Below are positions 19,701-27,221 of a stretch of 64,000 nucleotides of DNA, one piece after another. The first letter of the stretch is position 1. Every line of letters begins with the position of its first letter. The stretch covers positions 1-64,000 of the forward strand of contig NZ_FQWC01000002.1 of NCBI RefSeq assembly GCF_900129555.1, read 5' to 3'. This DNA comes from Flavobacterium defluvii. GTDB taxonomy: Bacteria > Bacteroidota > Bacteroidia > Flavobacteriales > Flavobacteriaceae. Made by a program: the position numbers and the translations under genes. A model generated the notes under the pieces. That model was not told the origin of the DNA and searched no databases. It saw only the letters and a program-made list of their open reading frames with translations.

Positions 19701-20006
19701 CTGAAAAAGTTCCGGATTCTCCTCCATTTTTCCTCTTTTATGAAGATCCTCCAGAAATGCTTTTAACTCACTTTTCTTCTGTTGTGCGCTAAGTGTCAAT
19801 GCTATCTCGTATTGAGCAGTCAGGTATTTAGGGTCCCATTTGCTAATTTTTTTGTACTCTTTTATCGCTTCATCGTATTTTTTTTGATCGTGTAAACGAG
19901 CACCTTTATTAATGATGGAATCGGCGTTGTATACAAAAGTGTAATCGGTTTGGGAATAGTTTTTTGAAAATAAAATTAAAGAAAGGAATAGTAAAATTTT
20001 TTTCAT
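16752..20006 (-). CDS. Large secreted TPR plus YwqK/MORN-like repeat protein
   Basis: A 1084-residue exported protein. The signal peptide MKKILLFLSLILFSKNYSQ is followed by tetratricopeptide-like helical repeats at about residues 30-225 (HDQKKYDEAIKEYKKISKWDP, YEASEKIFNEGQKYL, AGSHYLLGLTAFDNGK). A linker follows, and then from about residue 370 to the end a long run of YwqK/MORN-variant units ('YYxNGxxxxxxxYxxGxxxG'). The repeat architecture suggests an elongated beta-solenoid scaffold in the periplasm or at the cell surface. It is the first gene of a three-gene operon with two transglutaminase-like proteins. The small protein at 5159 shares the repeat. Function unknown. Confidence 0.85.
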   Translation of the reverse strand: MKKILLFLSLILFSKNYSQTDYTFVYNADSIINKGARLHDQKKYDEAIKEYKKISKWDPKYLTAQYEIALTLSAQQKKSELKAFLEDLHKRGKMEENPELFQIYAIFLSNEKEYEASEKIFNEGQKYLGNSSTFLYNLAVLYIRKDEPQKGVEVLKTIITKNPNHAGSHYLLGLTAFDNGKITEGTLALMTYLMLAPTGPYANQAITNLNANYGQNYIAESKVIFSKSGDNFEEIETILRNQLPLKKVYKIKSTIDDNLTRQIQAVAEYAVEHKMEDGFFETTYIPWVKQMVEKNQLEGYSYYSLVSIEDRIGKELNKQKKKINSFIDDYLQKDFWPVFGKRKMDMFGTTEEVIVSIDKHRPYIIGKQVNGLFEGKCKYLNEYENLGSELNFKNGALDGLQRFFNNKGNLIEEKSFSAGKLNGKRTTYYENGNISLIENYKNDVLDGISTSFYLNGGKNCEVNFVNGEKDGTFICLYESGTKKNESQFSKNKLNGKYVHYNELGDILETYNFVNNMIDGNYVEYFDGKTIQSEAFYKNGVIEGTSKIYYPNKTLKKENTFIAGKISKSVEYGENGNKSSETIYNNKEEIESYAYFDNQGNKYFEEKYKGGELKSGVQFTANSPAGTEVNLGKKGFEVKNYNGTPRIIGNFEKGKKNGEWKYFFSSEILRLKESYINGKNNGLTTNYNRNGNVSSICNFENDTISGIYEVYNANKLNQVYHYDKGQQNGPFTTFYSNGAVLSEGFIINNEINSNKTIYSQSGKISSIETYLSGYLTHIETFTDNGDIENSIDYKNKTGNFNLTFNKGVYTKNSSYINGILNGKLTAQDKFKNKIVESEYANGILQNSYKTYSPLGSILVENNYYNGKLNGLNKYYDYVGNLRMTLEYAHGLENGKTIRYYNNKSKLSESNHVNDIDEGNKTYYNQKGEPVLILGYENNVPKFYIKKNKTGELTEKVLIENQTAQISSLYPNGKTAIQFKITKGNFDGKFVINNVDGKADYECNYINNMLDGDRIEYYANGKIYKKEHFVNNEYDGQQQYFKEDGQLWADISLKNDELHGNTLIYNAGKLVQTNKYDSDELVDIIK

Positions 20007-20026
20007 TGTTTTGGTTTAGGTTTTTT

Positions 20027-20034
20027 CAAATATA
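20027..20034 (-). promoter_or_regulatory. Putative -7 promoter box of the YwqK/DUF3857 operon
   Basis: On the minus strand the sequence is TATATTTG, matching TAnnTTTG, 20 nt before the ATG at 20006. No -33 TTG at standard spacing. Confidence 0.45.
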
Positions 20035-20213
20035 AAAATTTTAACATAATATGCACCTAGTAGAAATACTTCTTTGTAAAATATTTTTAAGCAGTTTTAA
20101 AAACAATAAAAAGTCTTGTAATTATTGAAATTTTGAAATATGAAAGAAAAAATAAAACCCTATATTTTATCAAAAATAATAGGGTTTATTTATTAGTATA
20201 TGATATTCAAAAT

Positions 20214-20648
20214 CTATTGAACATCTTTTATAAACTCATCATATTCCAGATAAAACATTTCGAGAGCATGCATATTTTCGTTGAAGAAATCAAAAATAGC
20301 ATCCCAGTTATTACGGTTACTGAAACCGACCCCAAGTTTTTCAACCCAGATTCGGCTAATGGTTTTACCGCTTTCTAGAGTGTAATTTTTTTCGAAAACC
20401 AAATCTTTGATAAACTCTTCTTCCAGAATGTTTTTTAAGGCTTCTATTTTTTCAAAATAAGCATTTCGTTTTTCGTCGCTTCTGTGTTCAATGTCAATTA
20501 ACACCTGTGCTTTTTTATTATCTACATAGAATTTAAAAGAGAAATCTTTAATCTTGGTATCATAAAGAATCCATTTTCGTGGGTACTTTTCGGCAAATGC
20601 TACCCAAAATTCTCTTTTCATTCTTTGTGATTCTTCTCTGCTGTACAT
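20214..20648 (-). CDS. DUF4268 family protein
   Basis: A 144-residue soluble protein. The pattern EFWVAFAEKYP, ILYDTKIKDFSFKFY, VLIDIEHRSDEKR and the C-terminal NRNNWDAIFDFFNENM fits the DUF4268 domain found alone or attached to restriction and DNA-repair-like proteins. Here it stands alone with no restriction gene near. Function unknown. The ATG at 20648 gives an in-family start. Confidence 0.75.
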   Translation of the reverse strand: MYSREESQRMKREFWVAFAEKYPRKWILYDTKIKDFSFKFYVDNKKAQVLIDIEHRSDEKRNAYFEKIEALKNILEEEFIKDLVFEKNYTLESGKTISRIWVEKLGVGFSNRNNWDAIFDFFNENMHALEMFYLEYDEFIKDVQ

Positions 20649-20739
20649 TTTTATGGCTTTGTTTTAGAAAACTTGTAGAACCGCATTTTCTAGAGTATAT
20701 TTATATTTTAATTTGAAAGTACAAAAATAAACTTTGAAT

Positions 20740-21393
20740 ATGGATTTTCAAGATTTTTTGCAATATGTTCCTAATTTAATTCCAGTTGAGCTTCCGGCAG
20801 AATTGTCACATATAAAAATGGCTCCTAAAGAACGTATTCAGGCTTTGAAAAACTTAGATATTGATTCAAAAAATCCAAGAGTTGCCGCCGTAATGATGTT
20901 GTTTTATCCCAAAAATGGGAAAACGAATTTAATTTTAATTGTTCGAAATGCTTACAATGGAGTCCATTCGTCGCAAATTGCATTTCCGGGTGGTAAATAT
21001 GAACTTACAGATCGTGATTATAAGGAAACAGCTTTGCGTGAAACGAGTGAAGAAATTGGGGTTATTCCCGAAAAAATTGAAATTATAAAGCAATTTACTC
21101 CTATGTATATTCCGCCAAGTAACTTTTTAGTACATCCGTATTTAGGAATTGCAAAGGAAGAACTTTCGTTTTATCCGGACGTTCGTGAAGTTGCAGCAAT
21201 TATTGAATTTCCTTTATCAGAGTTTTTAGATGACGAAATCATAATGGAAGCCACATTGTCAACTTCTTACGGAAATGATATTTTAGTTCCTGCTTTTAAT
21301 ATTCAAAATCATATTGTTTGGGGGGCAACGGCAATGATTTTAAGCGAATTAAGAGACGTGCTTAAATTTGCTTTTTCAGAAAAATCCGAATAA
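20740..21393 (+). CDS. Nudix hydrolase, CoA pyrophosphatase type
   Basis: A 217-residue cytoplasmic enzyme. The segment SSQIAFPGGKYE is the NuCoA-type lead-in, followed by the Nudix box core ALRETSEEIGV that binds the metal. It should cleave CoA or its derivatives to phosphopantetheine and 3',5'-ADP, though other nucleotide substrates are possible. The ATG at 20740 is preferred over the in-frame TTG six bases upstream. It stands alone, divergent from the DUF4268 gene. Confidence 0.88.
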   Translation: MDFQDFLQYVPNLIPVELPAELSHIKMAPKERIQALKNLDIDSKNPRVAAVMMLFYPKNGKTNLILIVRNAYNGVHSSQIAFPGGKYELTDRDYKETALRETSEEIGVIPEKIEIIKQFTPMYIPPSNFLVHPYLGIAKEELSFYPDVREVAAIIEFPLSEFLDDEIIMEATLSTSYGNDILVPAFNIQNHIVWGATAMILSELRDVLKFAFSEKSE

Positions 21394-21456
21394 CATAAAA
21401 TTAACAATTTGATATTCATGGGAATATATAATTATTTCGTAAATTGTTTATTACTA

Positions 21457-21485
21457 TTGCTAAAAGAATAATTTTTGTATGTTTG
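21457..21485 (+). promoter_or_regulatory. Promoter of the acyltransferase gene (TTG-N18-TATGTTTG)
   Basis: TTG at 21457-21459 and TATGTTTG at 21478-21485 are 18 nt apart, a full match to the Flavobacterium consensus. The leader to the ATG at 21518 is about 25-30 nt. Confidence 0.65.
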
Positions 21486-21517
21486 CGACTTAACCAAAAA
21501 AAACACAAAACGACGTT

Positions 21518-22327
21518 ATGGGATTGTTTAAACGAAATCCTTTTGGACATATATTATTCATCAAGAAATGGTTAATCCGTATTTTAGGTGCCATGACTCA
21601 TAGAAGATATAGAGGTTTTAACGAATTGCAGATTGAAGGATCTGAAATTATTAAAACGCTTCCTGACAGAAATGTTTTGTTTATATCCAATCATCAGACT
21701 TATTTTGCCGATGTTGTGGCAATGTTTCATGTGTTTAACGCAAGTTTAAGCGGACGTCAAGATACTATTAAGAACATTGGCTATTTGTGGCAGCCAAAAA
21801 TGAATATTTATTATGTTGCCGCAAAAGAAACAATGCAGGCCGGATTATTGCCAAGAATTTTGGCTTATGTTGGAGCAATTACTGTAGAAAGAACCTGGCG
21901 ATCAAAAGGTGTTGATGTCACCGAAAAACGCGAAGTAAACCCAAATGATACCGAAAATATCCGCATTGCCCTTGAAGACGGCTGGGTTATCACGTTTCCG
22001 CAGGGAACTACAAAGTCTTTTAAACCCGTTCGTAAAGGAACAGCACACATTATAAAACAGCACAAACCTATCGTAATTCCAATTGTTATTGATGGTTTCC
22101 GTCGTTCTTTTGACAAAAAAGGACTTCGTATGAAAAAGAAAAACATCCTGCAGTCTTTCATAATCAAAGAACCTCTTGAAATTGATTATGAAAACGATAC
22201 TATCGAGCAAATCGTAGAAAAGGTAGAATATGCTATCGAACAGCATCCATCATTTTTAAAAGTCATTCCTGCCGAAGAACTAAAAGCACAGGAAGAACTT
22301 AATAAAATGAGACAATGGGATTATTGA
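21518..22327 (+). CDS. 1-acyl-sn-glycerol-3-phosphate acyltransferase family (PlsC-like)
   Basis: A 269-residue membrane-associated acyltransferase. The core motifs are SNHQTYFAD (His59 and Asp65) and, further on, ITFPQGTTKS followed by KGTAHI. The usual family motifs are H-X4-D and FPEGTR. Here the spacing is H-X5-D and the Glu is Gln, so this is a divergent branch. It may acylate lysophosphatidic acid to phosphatidic acid or another lysolipid. It is preceded by a good promoter and followed by a repeat-containing gap. Confidence 0.85.
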   Translation: MGLFKRNPFGHILFIKKWLIRILGAMTHRRYRGFNELQIEGSEIIKTLPDRNVLFISNHQTYFADVVAMFHVFNASLSGRQDTIKNIGYLWQPKMNIYYVAAKETMQAGLLPRILAYVGAITVERTWRSKGVDVTEKREVNPNDTENIRIALEDGWVITFPQGTTKSFKPVRKGTAHIIKQHKPIVIPIVIDGFRRSFDKKGLRMKKKNILQSFIIKEPLEIDYENDTIEQIVEKVEYAIEQHPSFLKVIPAEELKAQEELNKMRQWDY

Positions 22328-22329
22328 TT

Positions 22330-22421
22330 TTAGATTTCTGAATTTAGATTTTAGATTGTTTTTTGTTTAAAGTTTCAGGTTAAAAAACGTAGTATCTTAG
22401 AATCTCAGAACTTTAGCAACT
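22330..22421. repeat. Intergenic degenerate repeat
   Basis: The gap between convergent genes contains near-duplicated words (GATTTTAGATTTCTGAATTTAGATTTTAG) and then CTTAGAATCTCAGAACTTTAGCAACTT. The latter is the reverse complement of a word resembling that at 217-240. It probably belongs to the non-coding repeat family scattered between Flavobacterium genes. Confidence 0.5.
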
Positions 22422-23054
22422 TTAAAAATCTATCTTCTTCAACTCCTTATAATTAACATACAATCTGCGTAAAAGAGTTCCGTACAATAATCTGTAGAAA
22501 CACCAGAATAATCCGAAGAAACCTAAGATTACAAGAATTAAAATCCCAACTGTGGTTAACATTGCTTTTCCGTTAACGGCTAGTTTTTCCCTTAAAAAAG
22601 CCATATCGGGATTGTAGACAAAAGCAATAAAGAAACTTAAAATAGATGTAACCACTATCATTCCCAGATTGTACCAAACATAATACTGAACTGTTTTTCG
22701 GGTTCTTAAAATAGCACTCATTAGAGATTTTGTAGCAACTGTTGTAGAAATAGTAGTGTAATTTTTATAGAAAATAAAAACAAAAATTAAACCTACTAAA
22801 TAATTTAGATACGTTAGATATTCAAGGGCAGCAACAATTTCCGGATGATTTATTTTTCGCAAAACATCATCTGTATTAATAAATAAGTTTGAAAAAGTCC
22901 AAAAAGAAATCTCCAAAATACTGATAATTAAAATCCATTTCACAATCGATGAAGATTTTTTGTGAATCATTTTATAGATTTCTTTTTCAGAAATTTGTTC
23001 AAAAGAATCCGAGTTCTTTTTCCAGTCTTTTTTTAGTAAATCCAGTTCTTTCAT
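22422..23054 (-). CDS. Membrane protein, putative partner (anti-sigma) of the ECF sigma factor
   Basis: A 210-residue protein. A soluble N-terminus of about 35 residues (KKDWKKNSDSFEQISEKEIYKMIHKK) is followed by four hydrophobic segments at about 38-58, 86-102, 127-148 and 165-190. It begins 8 bp after the sigma factor stop codon on the same strand. By position and topology, a cytosolic head followed by membrane helices, it may bind and hold the sigma factor. I see no zinc anti-sigma motif (HXXXCXXC), so this is inference. I do not recognise the family. Confidence 0.65.
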   Translation of the reverse strand: MKELDLLKKDWKKNSDSFEQISEKEIYKMIHKKSSSIVKWILIISILEISFWTFSNLFINTDDVLRKINHPEIVAALEYLTYLNYLVGLIFVFIFYKNYTTISTTVATKSLMSAILRTRKTVQYYVWYNLGMIVVTSILSFFIAFVYNPDMAFLREKLAVNGKAMLTTVGILILVILGFFGLFWCFYRLLYGTLLRRLYVNYKELKKIDF

Positions 23055-23062
23055 AATAATTT

Positions 23063-23557
23063 TTAAGGATTTAGTATTTTCTTAAGTTTCCCCTTAATTC
23101 TGTTCATTTTCACGCGCGCATTCACTTCGCTGATTCCTAAGGTTTCGGCTATTTCTTGATAATCTTTGTCTTCTAAATACATAAAAACTAATGCTTTTTC
23201 GATGTCATTAAGCTGATAAACTGCTTTGTACATCAATTTTATCTGTTCTTCCTCTTCATAATTATAATCAACATCTCTCACAAAATGCTGATGACTTTCA
23301 TAATCTACGGTAGATATAGTTCTTTTGGTTTTTCGGTATAATGTAATTGCTGTATTCAAAGCAACACGATACGTCCAGGTCGAAAATTTACTGTCGCCCC
23401 TAAATTTTGGATAAGCTTTCCAGAGCTGAATGGTGATTTCCTGAAACAAATCTTTATGAGCGTCTTCGCCATCAGTATATAATCTACAAATCTTGTGGAT
23501 TATATTCTGATTTGCCTGCAATTGTGCAACAAATGACTGTTCTAGATTTTCGCTCAT
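23063..23557 (-). CDS. ECF-type RNA polymerase sigma factor
   Basis: A 164-residue sigma-70 family protein. Region 2 carries DLFQEITIQLWKAYPKF and KFSTWTYRVALNTAITLYRK (core binding and -10 recognition). Region 4 carries LNDIEKALVFMYLEDKDYQEIAETLGIS followed by VNARVKMNRIKGKLKK, a helix-turn-helix for -35 recognition. It belongs to the short ECF group common in Bacteroidota. A membrane protein gene follows directly and may encode its anti-sigma factor. A DUF3810 gene ends 42 bp upstream, and all three could be one transcript. Confidence 0.93.
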   Translation of the reverse strand: MSENLEQSFVAQLQANQNIIHKICRLYTDGEDAHKDLFQEITIQLWKAYPKFRGDSKFSTWTYRVALNTAITLYRKTKRTISTVDYESHQHFVRDVDYNYEEEEQIKLMYKAVYQLNDIEKALVFMYLEDKDYQEIAETLGISEVNARVKMNRIKGKLKKILNP

Positions 23558-23599
23558 AAATGTATTAGTAGTAATGAAAACATTTTTGTTACAGTTGAA

Positions 23600-24661
23600 T
23601 TAAAATTTTCTTGTTCTGTAATAATTTATCATCAAATCAATAAACTTGCTGTAACTTTCCATTCCGTCTTTCTGGTTATTTGATTTAAGGAAATTATCAT
23701 ATAAAAAATGAAAACCTTTATCAATAAAAGTGTCGTATTTTTTCCAGAAATCCTGACTTTCCTGATAATTTTTTAAAATTCCGGGATTTATCTGGTTTTT
23801 TAAAACTTCAAAAACTTTTTCGTTTTTAAATTTCCAGATTCCGAGACAATAACGCAAAGCAAAACTATAGCCTGAATATTGAAAATATAAATCGTCATTT
23901 TTTACTGAAGCTAAAACACCTATAAAATTACATTCGTTTTCGCTCGCAAAACCTATTTGATGTGCCATTTCGTGAGAAGCCGTTAGCGGAAATGAATACA
24001 TCGGTAATAAATCATTTACCTGCGCTTCGTTTGTAAATGGGTTTAAATATCCTCCAAAGCCCATGTAAGTCAATGGTACACTGAATAGTGATTTTTTTAT
24101 ACTTAAGGTTTGATATTTAAAATAAGGATGTTCCTCCGCCAGATTTTTATACCCATTTAAATTCATTTTAAAAACTTCTTCCTGAGAATAAGGAAAACTA
24201 ATTTTTTTGACCTTATTTTTTGTGATTTTAAACTGAATTTCATTAGTTTTTACAATCAGTCTTTTTGTAAAGGCTAATAAATCAGCATCGGTATATTCTC
24301 TTTTGATTTCCATTTTCTCAAAAAGAGGTTTTCGATAATAATTGAATGCCCAAAGCACGTGAAAGAAAAAGTAAAAAACAGAAATTTTACCTAAAATTTT
24401 TAAAAGATGATCTTTCCAGTCTGATCGCCAGGTTTTTCGAATTTTCCAAAACCAGCTTATAATTGACAAGATAAGAATAGCGTAAATACAATCTCCAACC
24501 GAAAATGGAATTTTACCTAAAATTGTTCGTGAAAAGTTTGAAATTCTAATGTATAAATTGTTGCTGTAAAGACCCTCGACATAATCTGGAAAAAACGGCA
24601 GAATTTTTAAAAAGAGAATCTGAATTAAAAGAAATAAAGGAAGTATATATTTTGATTTCAC
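23600..24661 (-). CDS. DUF3810 membrane protein with HExxH metallopeptidase motif
   Basis: A 353-residue protein with three hydrophobic segments in the first 110 residues (LFLLIQILFLKILPFF, CIYAILILSIISWFW, ISVFYFFFHVLWAF). A periplasmic or cytosolic domain follows, with TASHEMAHQIGF and a downstream ENECNFIG. That is a HExxH zinc-binding motif with a possible third ligand Glu, as in gluzincin peptidases. The DUF3810 family is otherwise uncharacterised. The start is GTG at 24661; no in-frame ATG lies near it and the N-terminus reads like a proper membrane anchor. It lies directly upstream of the ECF sigma factor gene. Confidence 0.82.
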   Translation of the reverse strand: MKSKYILPLFLLIQILFLKILPFFPDYVEGLYSNNLYIRISNFSRTILGKIPFSVGDCIYAILILSIISWFWKIRKTWRSDWKDHLLKILGKISVFYFFFHVLWAFNYYRKPLFEKMEIKREYTDADLLAFTKRLIVKTNEIQFKITKNKVKKISFPYSQEEVFKMNLNGYKNLAEEHPYFKYQTLSIKKSLFSVPLTYMGFGGYLNPFTNEAQVNDLLPMYSFPLTASHEMAHQIGFASENECNFIGVLASVKNDDLYFQYSGYSFALRYCLGIWKFKNEKVFEVLKNQINPGILKNYQESQDFWKKYDTFIDKGFHFLYDNFLKSNNQKDGMESYSKFIDLMINYYRTRKF

Positions 24662-24721
24662 ATTATAATTTTTGGATAAGTAAATATAATTACAATTATT
24701 ATAACTAAAAAAGAATTGTAT

Positions 24722-24783
24722 TTGAGGAATTTGATTTTAATGTGACTAATTAGTGCTAATTCGTGAAATTTGTGTCTAAAAAA
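24722..24783. repeat. Intergenic 'attcgtgaaatttgtgtc' repeat
   Basis: The gap contains GACTAATTAGTGCTAATTCG and GAAATTTGTGTC. These words resemble the arms of the inverted repeat at 5901-5956 and, from memory, a repeat common between Flavobacterium genes. Confidence 0.4.
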
Positions 24784-24797
24784 GCATTTAAACTTTG

Positions 24798-24805
24798 TAA
24801 CTTTG
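24798..24805 (+). promoter_or_regulatory. Putative -7 promoter box for pepD
   Basis: TAACTTTG matches TAnnTTTG, 34 nt before the ATG at 24840. Confidence 0.5.
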
Positions 24806-24839
24806 AAGCTCTTAATTGTTAAACATCAAACAAAATATA

Positions 24840-26300
24840 ATGAGTCAGGAAATTAGAAATCTGGAACCAAAACTACTTTGGAACAAATTTGCAGATTTAA
24901 ATGCCGTTCCGCGTCCGTCAAAGAAAGAAGAGCGTGTGATCGAGTTTATGAAAAATTTTGGAAACAGCTTAGGTTTAGAAACTTTTGAAGACGAAATTCG
25001 AAATGTAATCATCAGAAAACCGGCAACCCCAGGAATGGAAAACCGTAAACCAATTGTAATGCAAGGGCACCTTGATATGGTGCACCAAAAAAATGCAGAT
25101 ACAGTTTTTGATTTCGACACACAAGGAATCGATATGTATGTTGATGGTGACTGGGTTCGTGCTCGCGGTACAACTCTTGGTGCAGATAATGGGTTAGGAG
25201 TAGCAACCATTATGGTAATTTTAGAAAGTAAAGATATTCCGCATCCTGCAATTGAAGCTTTGTTTACAATTGATGAAGAGACAGGAATGACAGGTGCATT
25301 AAACCTTAAAGGAGGAATTTTACAAGGACAGATTTTATTAAATCTGGATACCGAAGAAGATGATGAAATTGATATTGGATGTGCTGGAGGAATTGACGTA
25401 ACAGCGACTAGAGAATATAATGAGGAAGAAGTTCCTGAAGGTTCAGTAGGATATACTATTACTGTAAAGGGGCTAAACGGAGGACATTCAGGAATGGATA
25501 TTCATAAAGGTTTAGGAAATGCAAACAAAATCATGAACCGTTTATTGTTTGATGGTTTTGAAAATTTTGGTTTGCAGATTGCTGAAATCAATGGAGGAAG
25601 TCTTAGAAATGCTATTCCTAGAGAAAGTGTTGCTAAAGTGATTATTTCTCAAATGTTTGATGAAGCCTTTGTGTTTGATATGCAGGAAATTATTACTGAT
25701 ATCAAAGCGGAATACAAAACGACTGAACCTAATTTATCTATCGAAATCGTTAAAACTGAATTACCTGAAAAAGTAATGGATTTAGGTGTTCAGGAAGGTA
25801 TTATCAGAGCGATTTATGCTGCCCAAAACGGAGTTTACAAAATGAGCGCTGATATGGCTGATTTAGTTGAAACTTCAAATAATATTGCGCGAGTAGTGGT
25901 AAAAGACGGAGAAATTTTGGTTGGATGTTTAACACGTTCTTCTGTTGAATCTTCAAAATTTGATTTGGCTAATTCTTTGCGTTCTGCGTTTGAATTAGTT
26001 GGATGCGAAGTTGAACTTTCCGGATCTTACCCAGGATGGACTCCAAATGTAAATTCTGAAATATTAGAAGTTTTAAAAGAGATTTACGAAAAGCAAAATG
26101 GAGAACAACCTAAAGTTGTAGCTTGCCATGCAGGTTTAGAATGTGGAATTTTAGGAACAAATTATCCGGGAATGGATATGATTTCTTTTGGACCTACAAT
26201 CCACGGAGCGCATTCTCCAGACGAAAGAGCAAGTATTTCATCTGCACAAAAATATTGGAAATTTGTATTGGAAATTCTTTCGAATATACCGGTAAAATAG
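24840..26300 (+). CDS. pepD: Aminoacyl-histidine dipeptidase (PepD, M20 family)
   Basis: A 486-residue zinc dipeptidase that cleaves beta-Ala-His (carnosine) and other X-His dipeptides in the cytoplasm. M20/PepD marks are VMQGHLDMVHQK (metal His and catalytic Asp), GTTLGADNGLGVA (bridging Asp), TIDEETGMTGA (catalytic and metal Glu), LNLDTEEDDEIDIGCAGG, and the C-terminal metal His in TIHGAHSPDERA. The dimerisation lid with NGGHSGMDIHKG is present. Length fits the family (about 485). The ATG at 24840 (MSQEIRN) is preferred over an in-frame TTG at 24816. Confidence 0.95.
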   Translation: MSQEIRNLEPKLLWNKFADLNAVPRPSKKEERVIEFMKNFGNSLGLETFEDEIRNVIIRKPATPGMENRKPIVMQGHLDMVHQKNADTVFDFDTQGIDMYVDGDWVRARGTTLGADNGLGVATIMVILESKDIPHPAIEALFTIDEETGMTGALNLKGGILQGQILLNLDTEEDDEIDIGCAGGIDVTATREYNEEEVPEGSVGYTITVKGLNGGHSGMDIHKGLGNANKIMNRLLFDGFENFGLQIAEINGGSLRNAIPRESVAKVIISQMFDEAFVFDMQEIITDIKAEYKTTEPNLSIEIVKTELPEKVMDLGVQEGIIRAIYAAQNGVYKMSADMADLVETSNNIARVVVKDGEILVGCLTRSSVESSKFDLANSLRSAFELVGCEVELSGSYPGWTPNVNSEILEVLKEIYEKQNGEQPKVVACHAGLECGILGTNYPGMDMISFGPTIHGAHSPDERASISSAQKYWKFVLEILSNIPVK

Positions 26301-26316
26301 TTACAGTCACAGTTTA

Positions 26317-26348
26317 CAGTCGCAGTTTTTACTGAAAAACTGCGACTG
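26317..26348. terminator. Bidirectional hairpin terminator after pepD
   Basis: CAGTCGCAGTTTTT pairs perfectly (14 bp) with AAAAACTGCGACTG around the loop ACTG. It lies between convergent stop codons and can serve both genes. Confidence 0.8.
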
Positions 26349-26359
26349 CGACTGAAAAC

Positions 26360-27133
26360 TTAATTGCGTTTTAATACTTTATATTGTTCATAACAGCCGC
26401 TTATAGCGTCTAAAATTTGTAAATCATTTGCTGTTTGAATAAAAGCATCTGAGTAGTTACATCGATGCATGATTTCAGGAATTTCATCTTTGCTTATTCC
26501 TAAAAGAACAGCAATAGTTTCGCGATCGTATTTGGTTTCTAAAAGATTTCTAATTGTGTCGTCTTTTTTCATATCCTTCAGCTTTTTAAGCTCTCTGCTG
26601 TTTTTTCCGAAGAAATTATAAAGCATATCTGCCGGATTAAAAATAGAACCCAATACTTTTCCAAAAGCATTTGGCGAGTATTCTCCAGCTTCATAACCTT
26701 GTGTAAGACCAGAAATGCTGTATCGGTAATTTTCTTTTGTTGGAATTAATTTCGAGTCAATTTCAAGATACCCCGTCAGATTAAAAGGTGCAATCACAAC
26801 TTCTTCAAGTGCAATGGCTTTTTCAGTAAGTTGAATTCGCGTTACTTTATTTTTTATCCAGTCATTTGTTACTCTGATTCTTAGAGATTGAAATCCTAAA
26901 AGAGAAAAATGAATCGTATCATTAGGCTGTACATCAATTTCAAAATACCCTTTTGAATCAGATTTAGCACCGCGTACTTTATTGGTGTTAATGATATTTA
27001 CGTTTGGAAGAGGTTGTTTACTATCGTCATTTATAATATAACCCGATACTCTTTGAGGAGTTGTAGTTTCAGTCTCTTGTGCGAAACCAATGGCGGAGAA
27101 TAGTAAAAAAAAGAAAACTGCGAAATATTTCAT
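26360..27133 (-). CDS. Exported carboxypeptidase-regulatory-like domain protein
   Basis: A 257-residue protein. The signal peptide ends AIGFAQ (about residue 18). Residues 28-115 form a CarboxypepD_reg-like beta-sandwich (VSGYIINDDSKQPLPNVNI, GYFEIDVQPNDTIHFSLLGFQSLRI, ALEEVVI), the same domain found at the N-terminus of SusC proteins but here without a TonB barrel. The C-terminal half is helical and charged (KDDTIRNLLETKYDRETIAV) and of unknown fold. It is probably a periplasmic or outer-membrane-linked protein. It is a single gene between two terminators, downstream of the helicase. Confidence 0.8.
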   Translation of the reverse strand: MKYFAVFFFLLFSAIGFAQETETTTPQRVSGYIINDDSKQPLPNVNIINTNKVRGAKSDSKGYFEIDVQPNDTIHFSLLGFQSLRIRVTNDWIKNKVTRIQLTEKAIALEEVVIAPFNLTGYLEIDSKLIPTKENYRYSISGLTQGYEAGEYSPNAFGKVLGSIFNPADMLYNFFGKNSRELKKLKDMKKDDTIRNLLETKYDRETIAVLLGISKDEIPEIMHRCNYSDAFIQTANDLQILDAISGCYEQYKVLKRN

Positions 27134-27221
27134 ATCCTGATTTAAAGCACTAAAAGTAGTAAATCGAGATTAAATATTTCGCAGTCTTGGAATATAATTA
27201 TCAGAAAATTAACAAAGAGAA

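Noticed and set aside
26300-26360. Repeated CAGTC/CGACTG words as a mobile element end
   Set aside because: They form a single perfect hairpin between convergent stop codons, which is explained as a bidirectional terminator.
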